Shown: positions 1 through 5,770 of the stretch, one piece after another
Layout of the letters: each line of letters opens with the position of its first letter
How positions within the stretch are numbered: the stretch's first letter is position 1
From: CAZCFB01 sp964511535
GTDB lineage: Bacteria > Myxococcota_A > Polyangia > GCA-2747355 > CAZCFB01
Length of the DNA stretch: 19,150 nucleotides
NCBI GenBank assembly: GCA_964511535.1
Contig: CAZEFW010000176.1
Span: 1 to 19,150 of the forward strand
Reading direction: 5' to 3'
Translations under genes and position numbers: made by a program
Notes under the pieces: generated by a model
Told to the model about the DNA's origin: nothing
Databases searched by the model: none
Seen by the model: the letters and a program-made list of their open reading frames with translations, nothing else

Positions 1-1
1 A

Positions 2-20
2 GGCTTGAGGCTTGAGGGGA
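2..20. repeat. Left arm of 19-bp inverted repeat (GCTTGAG heptads)
   Basis: Two tandem GCTTGAG heptads (3-9, 10-16) followed by GGGGA. The 19 bases are the exact reverse complement of 895-913, so the pair brackets the lipoprotein gene at 119-757. The copy lies at the window edge and may extend further left. It looks like part of a short intergenic heptad-repeat family; no transposase or other coding content accompanies it. Confidence 0.8.
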
Positions 21-118
21 AATAGCTGGGCTCGCGTTGTTCGCTGCCTTGAGACCTGGGGCATAATTGGGCGGTGCGGCTTTTCACTTTTGCTTATTGC
101 TTGCGACTGGAGGCTCTG

Positions 119-757
119 ATGAGGCTGACCAACATCGCAGTTTGCTGGCTCTTTGTGCTTTCCACAGCTGGTTGCCTGGAGGAGAACGTGGAGCCTGCCT
201 TGCCTGATGGGCCGGCGGCCAAGGTGGATATCTCTGCCGGCCTCGAGGCGAGCGTCAAGGCGGACGCGCAGTCCAAAAAGTGCGGCGCATGCTCGGGCAG
301 CAACTGCTGCTGCAGCGGCCTCGACTCGGAGTGTGAGGCTGGCTACCTGTGCTACAAGGACGGGCTCTGCCTGCTGTATGACCAGTTCAACCTGAACGTC
401 TCGTTTTCCGGCACCATCAGCGACAAGGGCCCGGGCGGCACCCCGTGGGATCAGGACGGCAAGCCAGATCCCTACCTCATCGTCAAGGGCGCCAGCTCGG
501 ACCTGTGCACCAGCCAGGCCGCGGCCAAGGACACCACGGCGGCCAACCTCAAGTGCCAGTACCCGATGAAGGCGGCCCACAAGGCCATGGTGACCATCCG
601 CGTGGTGGACATGGACGGCTCGAAACAGACAGTGATCTACGAGGCGTCCCTGGCCGGCGGCCTGCAGCTCAAGCATATCGGCCACGCGGGGTTCAAGCTG
701 CCGGCTGGCCCCACAATGACCGCGCCGAAGGTGATCATCACCAAGCGCACCAACTGA
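119..757 (+). CDS. Cys-rich lipoprotein with C2-like C-terminal domain
   Basis: A 212-residue exported protein of unknown function. I chose ATG 119 because GGAGG (109-113) sits 5 bases upstream and translation begins directly with a lipoprotein signal peptide; an in-frame GTG at 74 would add 15 residues before it. The lipobox is TAGC with Cys19 as the lipid site. After a variable Pro/Asp/Ala linker comes a small Cys-rich segment (about 55-84, eight Cys including C63-C65), then a beta-sandwich-like region. In that region PWDQDGKPDPYLIVKG (109-124) and VVDMDGS (162-168) resemble the calcium-binding loops of C2 domains. The order lipobox, Cys-rich segment, C2-like domain matches the protein encoded at 2723-3788. 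C2 domains usually bind calcium, lipid or protein; an envelope binding role is an inference. Its neighbour at 978-1955 is convergent. Lipoprotein status is confident, the domain call is moderate. Confidence 0.8.
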   Translation: MRLTNIAVCWLFVLSTAGCLEENVEPALPDGPAAKVDISAGLEASVKADAQSKKCGACSGSNCCCSGLDSECEAGYLCYKDGLCLLYDQFNLNVSFSGTISDKGPGGTPWDQDGKPDPYLIVKGASSDLCTSQAAAKDTTAANLKCQYPMKAAHKAMVTIRVVDMDGSKQTVIYEASLAGGLQLKHIGHAGFKLPAGPTMTAPKVIITKRTN

Positions 758-839
758 GCCAGCGCCAGGTCGTGGGGGGCACGTGCGTTGACGTTGCCAG
801 GGAAAAACGCCAGCCGCCGTCCTGCCCGGTTTCTGCAAG

Positions 840-860
840 TTGAGGGTTGAGAGTTGAGAG
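840..860. repeat. Three tandem heptads (TTGAGGG, TTGAGAG, TTGAGAG)
   Basis: Three 7-base units at 840-846, 847-853 and 854-860; the last two are identical and the first differs at one base. The period equals that of the GCTTGAG/CTCAAGC repeats at 3-16 and 899-926 and the TTGAG core is shared, so all three tracts probably belong to one degenerate heptad-repeat family. Confidence 0.75.
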
Positions 861-894
861 CTACAGTCTGATTCCGAAGAAAGGTCCAACCACC

Positions 895-926
895 TCCCCT
901 CAAGCCTCAAGCCCCAAGCCTCAAGC
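895..926. repeat. CTCAAGC heptad tract, right arm of inverted repeat
   Basis: Four tandem heptads occupy 899-926: CTCAAGC, CTCAAGC, CCCAAGC, CTCAAGC. Bases 895-913 are the exact reverse complement of 2-20. Together the two arms could pair across the intervening lipoprotein gene or simply be two insertions of the same repeat in opposite orientation. Confidence 0.85.
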
Positions 927-972
927 CAGCGAGCGAAGCGAGCCAACGCCAGCGAGCGAAGCGAGCCAACGC
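927..972. repeat. Two perfect 23-bp direct repeats
   Basis: Bases 927-949 and 950-972 are identical 23-mers, each containing the 15-mer GCGAGCGAAGCGAGC followed by CAACGC. A one-mismatch inverted version of the 15-mer lies at 19080-19094. The core is partly self-complementary and could fold as RNA. The tract directly abuts the CTCAAGC heptads and ends 5 bases beyond the lipase stop codon, where it could serve as a 3' end structure for that transcript. Confidence 0.85.
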
Positions 973-977
973 GGCGC

Positions 978-1955
978 CTACTTGACCTTGCCCAGCTGCC
1001 CCCAGAGGTCGGCGAAGGGCACCAGCGCGTGCTGCGCCCCGGGCAGCTGCAGGTGGTCTGCCCCCTTGAGCCGAGGTGACTTGAAGTAGAGCCCCGGAAA
1101 GGCGGGGTCCAGGGTGTAAGACACGGTGCGGTAGGCCACCGTCTGGCCGGCAGGGAACCCATCGTGCTGCCCCCGGGGCGTCTCGTCCGGGTGGTTCAGA
1201 TCGCGCAGCCACCCGTTGAGCAACGTGGCCGTGCTGATCTCGGCGCACGCGACGTTCACGGCCGCCGCGCCGGGGATGTCGCACCCCGGCGTGCCGTGGT
1301 TCGGGCCGCTGACCAGGTACGCCATGGCCACCTCGTTGCGCTGCAGGCCGCCGCGGAACTTCATGTAGTAGCGGGCGGTGGTCACGCCCATGGATACCGC
1401 CACCATGCGCACGCGGCTGGCCCCGGTCCAGGTCAGCACGAGCTTGACGAACCGCTCAAGCTCGGTGGCGTGCTGGGTATTGGAGCCCCCCAGGCAGGCG
1501 CCGAAGCAGGACTTGTCCTTGAAGGTGATGGCCCAGATCTCCTGGTCCGAATAGCCGCGGCTGCACAGCTCCTTGCGCAGGGAGAGCCAGCGGTCCGCGG
1601 TCTCGCCGTTGCCGTGCACCAGCACCAGGGGCGGCCGGGCCGCGGGCAGGGCGCTGGCCGATCCGCCCCAGCCGCCGAAGATCCGGCCGGAGGCAGTGGT
1701 GCGGGAGCCCACGGGGAACCGGCCCAGCGAAATCGGTCTGGCGGCGCACCCCTTGGCAACCTGAACGCTGTCGGGCGCTCCGGGCGCGCCATCTGCCGCC
1801 GGGTAAGGCACCCCGGCATCCGGGCCGGGCAACAGATCCGCGCCTGAATCTGGCGTCGGGTTTAGCTCGAACGGGACGGCGTCGCTGGTGCCGCTGGCGC
1901 ATGCCAGGGGCGCCATGGCAGCCAGTAATGTTGCAAGTGCAAATCGACAGGCCAT
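978..1955 (-). CDS. Secreted lipase-like alpha/beta hydrolase
   Basis: A 325-residue exported alpha/beta hydrolase, probably an esterase or triacylglycerol lipase acting outside the cytoplasm. The ATG at 1955 is preceded by GGGAGGAG on the minus strand. The N-terminus is a signal peptide ending in PLAC; Cys19 could be lipidated, although Pro at -3 makes the lipobox imperfect. An Asp/Pro/Ala/Gly-rich linker (about 25-65) precedes the catalytic domain. LVLVHGNGE (110-118) is the oxyanion-hole HG strand, VAVSMGV (185-191) is the nucleophile elbow with Ser188, SGPNHGT (216-222) matches the typical lipase GTPNHG loop, and His309 in GAQHALVPF is the likely catalytic His; Asp283 is a candidate acid. 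The elbow reads AxSxG, as in Bacillus LipA-type lipases, rather than GxSxG. Several extra Cys (70, 131, 150, 154, 225, 237) fit a disulphide-stabilised secreted enzyme. Substrate unknown. Confidence 0.85.
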   Translation of the reverse strand: MACRFALATLLAAMAPLACASGTSDAVPFELNPTPDSGADLLPGPDAGVPYPAADGAPGAPDSVQVAKGCAARPISLGRFPVGSRTTASGRIFGGWGGSASALPAARPPLVLVHGNGETADRWLSLRKELCSRGYSDQEIWAITFKDKSCFGACLGGSNTQHATELERFVKLVLTWTGASRVRMVAVSMGVTTARYYMKFRGGLQRNEVAMAYLVSGPNHGTPGCDIPGAAAVNVACAEISTATLLNGWLRDLNHPDETPRGQHDGFPAGQTVAYRTVSYTLDPAFPGLYFKSPRLKGADHLQLPGAQHALVPFADLWGQLGKVK

Positions 1956-2018
1956 GGCGCTCCTCCCTTGAAGTGGTTGTTATCAAGGAGAATAGCGCAG
2001 TGCGGGCAGCGGCTCCAG

Positions 2019-2046
2019 GGTTTTGTTGCTGCGCAGCAACAAAACC
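2019..2046. promoter_or_regulatory. 28-bp perfect palindrome between two hydrolase genes
   Basis: The half-site GGTTTTGTTGCTGC (2019-2032) is followed directly by its reverse complement, so all 28 bases are symmetric with no spacer. It lies in the 109-base gap between the esterase stop (2065) and the lipase start (1955), both on the minus strand. The T-run is on the 5' arm and the A-run on the 3' arm on either strand, the opposite of an intrinsic terminator. It could be an operator for the lipase gene, an extruding hairpin or a dispersed palindromic repeat. The function is not shown by the sequence. Confidence 0.6.
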
Positions 2047-2064
2047 GACGGGCCTCGTGGGCCA

Positions 2065-2715
2065 TCAGAGGTGCGGTTCGAGCCAGGCCATGGAGATCGC
2101 GACGATTTCGTCGATGGCGTCACCCAGGCCATGGTCGCCATCCATCATGTGCAGCTCCACGTTTGGGTGCGCTGCGGCATACGCCTCGGAGCCTGCCGGA
2201 TCCACCACCTCATCGCCCCGTCCGTGGAACATCAGCGTCGGAACGGTCACCCGGGGCACTGCAGGGTGGGTCAGCGCGTCGGCCATCATGCCCCAGCCCA
2301 GCGGGGTCATCTCGTTGGTGGCGAAGTGCATCACTTCCCGCGACCCTTCTCGCTCCCACGCCGCCCGCTCGTCCGGTGTGAGCTGCTCTGCCCAGCGGTG
2401 CATGAACCCGAACGCCGGACACATGAGCACCAGGGCGGCCGGGCGGTCGCTCTCGGAAGCGAACCGCGACGCCACGTACCCCCCCATGGAGGAGCCCATC
2501 AGGATCAGCCCGCCCGGCTCGACGTCCTGGCTCAGCCGGTCCACCTGCTGGACCATGCGCGTCACGGTCATGCCGGCAAACCCCCCCTCGCCCTCGTTCA
2601 GATCCGGAAGCAGCGGGTCGAGCCCGCGCGATCGCAGCGCCTTGACGAATATCTGCGCCTTGTAGGAGCCGGGGGAGGAAGCGAAGCCGTGCAGGTAGAT
2701 GATGCGGCGGGACAT
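2065..2715 (-). CDS. YqiA/YcfP-family small alpha/beta hydrolase (esterase)
   Basis: A 216-residue cytoplasmic hydrolase with no signal peptide. It begins with YLHGFASSPGSYKA (7-20), the hallmark start of the YqiA/YcfP (UPF0227) family, and carries the nucleophile elbow GSSMGG with Ser76, the acid loop FHGRGDEVVD with Asp168, and DGDHGLGD with His195, a complete catalytic triad. The length fits the family (about 180-220 residues). E. coli YqiA is an esterase on short acyl and palmitoyl-CoA-type model substrates; the natural substrate is unknown. Its ATG starts 7 bases after the stop codon of the lipoprotein gene at 2723, and the leader has no strong ribosome binding site, so it is probably translated from the lipoprotein transcript. 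The family assignment is firm; the biological role is open. Confidence 0.88.
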   Translation of the reverse strand: MSRRIIYLHGFASSPGSYKAQIFVKALRSRGLDPLLPDLNEGEGGFAGMTVTRMVQQVDRLSQDVEPGGLILMGSSMGGYVASRFASESDRPAALVLMCPAFGFMHRWAEQLTPDERAAWEREGSREVMHFATNEMTPLGWGMMADALTHPAVPRVTVPTLMFHGRGDEVVDPAGSEAYAAAHPNVELHMMDGDHGLGDAIDEIVAISMAWLEPHL

Positions 2716-2722
2716 TCAGTGA

Positions 2723-3788
2723 TTATTTTTTCACGAACTTCATGACGAAGTCCTTGATGTGTTTCTTGCCGCTGCTGTCGGCGCAGCTGCTCAGCTTGCC
2801 GCTCAGCGAGACCAGCACGCTCTCGGAGACCTTCACCTTGCACTCGGCCATCTTCTGGTCCCAGGGGGCGTCGTCGTCGTAGAAGATCAGGCTCATGCCG
2901 TAGTTGGTGATATCCCCCGCGGCCACCCCCTGGATCAGCACCTCGTTCCACAGCGGGGTCCAGGTGTTGGCCTGCACCTTGGATGTGCCCTTCTTGGTGC
3001 CGATGGTCATCTCCACATACGGATCGGGGTTGCCGTTGGCGGGCCATGTGTCCCAGCTCGACTGCAGCGTCTTGTCCACCTTGGCGCTGTAGGCCACCAC
3101 GTCCCACTTGGAGGTGGTGTCCAGCTTGCAGCTGCCGGTCAGGCATTTCTGGTAGCTCTTGCACGCGGTGCAGGTCACGCCGCCGGTGCCGCAGTCCGAG
3201 GCGCTGGTTCCCGACAGGCAGAGGCCGTTCTTGCAGCAGCCGNNNNNNNNNNNNNNNNNNNNNNNNNNNNNNNNNNNNNNNNNNNNNNNNNNNNNNNNNN
3301 NNNNNNNNNNNNNNNNNNNNNNNNNNNNNNNNNNNNNNNNNNTTGCAGCAGCCGGCGCAAGACCCCGGGCCGCAGGTGCTCTGCGGGATGCAGATGCCCG
3401 CCACGCACTTTTCACCCGACTTGCATGCCGCGCACTGGCCGCCGCCCGTGCCGCACGCCGCGGAGGTATTGCCTGCCTTGCACTGGCCGCCCTGACAGCA
3501 CCCGGCCGGGCAGTTGCAGCCGCTCCCCCCGCCGCACTTGCCGTTGACGCAGGACTGGTTGCCTGTGCAGGTCTTGCAAGGGTTGCCGCCGCTGCCGCAG
3601 TTGTCCTTGGACATGGCCAGGATGCAGGCGCCGTTGGCAGCGCAGCAGCCGCCGCAGGTGAGGGAGCTGCACAGGCCGCTGTCTTGCCCGCCGGCGCCGT
3701 CCAGGCGCGGGCCGACGTTGTCGTCGTCCGAGCAGGAGAGTACGGCCAGCGCGGCCACCAGGATGATTGAGGATTGGAAGATTCTCAC
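2723..3788 (-). CDS. Cys-rich lipoprotein with C2 domain (interrupted by N gap)
   Basis: An exported protein broken by 100 Ns. I start it at GTG 3788, since GGAGG lies 7 bases upstream and MRIFQ opens a lipoprotein signal peptide with lipobox VLSC (Cys19); the frame stays open back to an ATG at 3851, but that would put 21 extra residues before the signal. The N-terminal half contains tandem Cys-rich modules of about 45-50 residues, each with a CxGCC core and later CxxC and CxxxxC spacings. The C-terminal part is a convincing C2 domain: GNPDPYVEM, then TWTPLWNEV, then FYDDDAPWDQK, with Asp positions that normally hold calcium. The 12 bases on each side of the gap are identical, and merging them restores one open frame of 317 residues with a third Cys module spaced exactly like the second. 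It likely heads a transcript with the esterase at 2065. Function is unknown; extracellular calcium-dependent binding is an inference. Confidence 0.82.
3243..3342. other. 100-N assembly gap, probably spurious
   Basis: Exactly 100 undetermined bases, the usual placeholder for a gap of unknown size. TTGCAGCAGCCG occurs immediately before it (3231-3242) and immediately after it (3343-3354). The coding frames on the two sides differ by one with 100 Ns, but become continuous if the true gap length is a multiple of three, including the case of a 12-base overlap (length -12). Confidence 0.95.
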
Positions 3789-3862
3789 CAGGATGCCTCC
3801 GTTACCGTGGGCTGCCACTTTCTGCATGCAAGGTCGGCTCACAACCGGCATGCTATAGGACC

Positions 3863-3890
3863 ATAATACAGGATCCGCCTGGGCGGTAAA
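3863..3890 (-). promoter_or_regulatory. Candidate sigma70-type promoter for the Cys-rich lipoprotein
   Basis: Read on the minus strand, TTTACC (3890-3885) and TATTAT (3868-3863) are separated by 16 bases. Transcription would begin near 3856, giving a leader of nearly 70 bases before the GTG at 3788. That leaves no room for a ribosome binding site in front of the alternative ATG at 3851, which supports the 3788 start. Only base similarity to the consensus supports this. Confidence 0.35.
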
Positions 3891-3965
3891 CCGGCAGGGG
3901 GCGCGGCAGCGAGTGCCGATTGAGGCATGTCCGGGGCGTTGGTCGACGACGGTAGGAGCGTCATC

Positions 3966-5705
3966 ATGGCCAGATTACACGGCTTGACCAGGGACCATGA
4001 AGGTCAGGAGCTCATGCTCGGTGAGCTGTTCATCATTGGGCGAGGCCCCGAGGCCCAGCTGCAGATCATCGACCGCAGGGTCTCCAGACAGCACGCTCGA
4101 ATCACCCACACCGGCGATGCCTATGTCATCGAGGACATGGAGAGCGGCCGCGGCACCCGAGTCAACGGGCTGCCGATCACCGCCTCGCGGCTGCGGCCGG
4201 GGGACGAGATCGAGATCAACGGCCACAAGTTCCGCTTCGAGGACGCTGACTCCGACACCTCCACCACAGCCGACCTGGCCATCGTGATGGACCAGACCCA
4301 CCGACCCAATATGCAGGTGGAGCCGGATCCCACCATGGTGGACATGGCCCGGCCGGATACCCTGGTAGATCCCGGCAAGCTGGTCCAGCTGCGCCGGAGC
4401 CTCGATGCCCTGGTGGAGGTCAACCGCCTGTGCCACGCCTACAGCAGCAAGGAGGAGCTGCTGGAGGCGGTGCTCGAGACCTGCTTCTCGGCGTTCCCGG
4501 GGGTGGAGCGCGCCATGGCCGCCGTGCTGGACCCCGAGGCGCGTCGGATGTCAGCGCGTCAGGTGCGGGTCAAGCCGGGCGTGGCCAACCGTCGCTTCCA
4601 CATCTCCCGCTGGGCCATGACCGAGTCGTTGGGCAAGGGGCGGGCGGTGCTCACCAGCGAGCCGATGAAGACGGACACATCCTGGTCCGAAGAGCGCACG
4701 CCGCCCCAGGTGCAGAAGATGGTGGTGCCGGTGCTGGCGGCGGGGCGGAGCCTGGGGTTGATCTACCTCGATCGCGCCGGCGAAGGTCCGGCCTTCACCG
4801 ACCGGGACCTCGACTTGTGTGAGGCCATGGCCAACGCCGTGGCCATGGCGCTGCAGAACGCCGAGCTGGCCGAGGCTGCCCGCGCCAGCTCCATCCCGGA
4901 GAAACAGATCGAGGCGGCGCGTCAGGTCCAGCGGCGATTCTTGCCTCGCACCAGCCCGCGGCTGCCCGGGTTCACCTTCGTCACCCACTACCTGCCCTGT
5001 CAGGACGTGGGAGGAGACCTGTACGATCTGATCCAGCTGGACGACAACCGGGTCGGCGTGGTGATCGGCGATGTGGCGGGCAAGGGCTTCCCCGCGGCGC
5101 TGGTGATGGCGTGGGTCACCTCCCAGGTGCGGCTGGCGGCGCACCAGGTGCGCCACCCGGCCGAGGTGGTGCGCCAGGTGAACCTGAGCCTGCTCGACGC
5201 CCGGCAGGACGAGATGTTTGTCACCCTCTTCTTCGCCGTGATCGACCGCTGGACCATGCAGATGCGCTTCTGCAACGCCGGCCATATCCCGCCGCTGGTG
5301 CGGCGCGGCGTGGGGCCGGGCTCGGTGGTGGAGAGCGTGGAGGACGCCGCGGGCATGCCGGCCGGGATGATGGCAGACGCGGTGTACGAGGAGGGATCCA
5401 TCCCCCTGGGCAAGGGCGACGTGGTGCTGCTGGTGAGCGACGGCGTGACCGAGGCGCGCGGGACGGACGACGAGCTGTACGGCATGGAGCGGCTGAGCGA
5501 CTCCATCTCACAGGGCGCCGCCTCGCCGGCAGACCTGGTGAGCGACATCCTCCACGACCTGCGGCGCTTCTCCAACGGCACCGCCCAGGCGGACGATGTC
5601 ACCATCGTCTCGCTCGGCGTGGGCGGCGAGACGGCGGACATCCGCACCACCCTCCCGCCGGGCGCCCTTGATTCCGGCTTCGGCCATGATCTGACGCCGC
5701 GTTGA
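3966..5705 (+). CDS. FHA-GAF-SpoIIE/PP2C phosphatase (RsbU-like)
   Basis: A 579-residue cytoplasmic signalling protein. I prefer ATG 3966 (AGGAG at 3954-3958) over ATG 3927, which would add 13 residues. The FHA domain (about 1-95) has GRG (25-27), RVSRQH (38-43) and a VNG loop (66-68), the features that read phosphothreonine. A GAF-like sensor domain spans about 150-297. QIEAARQVQRRFLP (314-327) is the helix typical of RsbU-type regulators. The C-terminal PP2C/SpoIIE domain keeps its metal-binding acids: DVGGD (347-351), GDVAGKG (368-374), SDG (Asp492) and ADDVTI (Asp543, Asp544). The family dephosphorylates phosphoserine or phosphothreonine, classically on anti-anti-sigma factors. No anti-sigma or STAS partner and no Ser/Thr kinase is encoded in this window, so the substrate is unknown. 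It stands between a divergent lipoprotein gene and the lipid operon. Confidence 0.93.
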   Translation: MARLHGLTRDHEGQELMLGELFIIGRGPEAQLQIIDRRVSRQHARITHTGDAYVIEDMESGRGTRVNGLPITASRLRPGDEIEINGHKFRFEDADSDTSTTADLAIVMDQTHRPNMQVEPDPTMVDMARPDTLVDPGKLVQLRRSLDALVEVNRLCHAYSSKEELLEAVLETCFSAFPGVERAMAAVLDPEARRMSARQVRVKPGVANRRFHISRWAMTESLGKGRAVLTSEPMKTDTSWSEERTPPQVQKMVVPVLAAGRSLGLIYLDRAGEGPAFTDRDLDLCEAMANAVAMALQNAELAEAARASSIPEKQIEAARQVQRRFLPRTSPRLPGFTFVTHYLPCQDVGGDLYDLIQLDDNRVGVVIGDVAGKGFPAALVMAWVTSQVRLAAHQVRHPAEVVRQVNLSLLDARQDEMFVTLFFAVIDRWTMQMRFCNAGHIPPLVRRGVGPGSVVESVEDAAGMPAGMMADAVYEEGSIPLGKGDVVLLVSDGVTEARGTDDELYGMERLSDSISQGAASPADLVSDILHDLRRFSNGTAQADDVTIVSLGVGGETADIRTTLPPGALDSGFGHDLTPR

Positions 5706-5729
5706 ACGCCCCCCCACCCCGGTTATAAT
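5702..5729 (+). promoter_or_regulatory. Candidate sigma70 promoter of the acyltransferase-gpsA-HAD-wecB operon
   Basis: A perfect TATAAT (5724-5729) is preceded by TTGAAC (5702-5707) with a 16-base spacer; the -35 element overlaps the stop codon of the upstream phosphatase gene. Transcription would start near 5736, about 35 bases before ATG 5771. A GGAGG ribosome binding site (5762-5766) follows. The AT-rich block stands out sharply in GC-rich surroundings. It implies that the lipid operon can be expressed independently of the phosphatase gene. Confidence 0.5.
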
Positions 5730-5770
5730 TCCATCTTCATTCCAATCGAGCAGGAAACCGCGGAGGACCG

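Larger units (their letters stand above)
758..977. other. Convergent intergenic region filled with short tandem repeats
   Basis: This 220-base region lies between the convergent genes at 119-757 and 978-1955. I see no ORF with a ribosome binding site or a signal or domain. Its right half is almost entirely repetitive: three TTGAG-type heptads (840-860), four CTCAAGC-type heptads (899-926) and two copies of a 23-bp unit (927-972) ending only 5 bases from the lipase stop codon. I could not find a GC stem followed by a T-run, so no classical intrinsic terminator is called although convergent genes would need one. Confidence 0.7.

Noticed and set aside
758..977. CRISPR array or attachment site
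   Set aside because: Repeats are head-to-tail without spacers, the units are 7 and 23 bp, and no cas gene, integrase or tRNA is nearby.
2019..2046. Intrinsic terminator for the YqiA-like gene
   Set aside because: The symmetric hairpin has T on the 5' arm and A on the 3' arm, and it is followed by CGACGG or CTGGAG rather than a U-tract on either strand.
2598..3242. Continuation of the upstream lipoprotein frame past the N gap to 2598
   Set aside because: This is the wrong frame after the gap; its sequence is basic low-complexity, while the alternative frame gives a proper C2 domain and stops at 2723.
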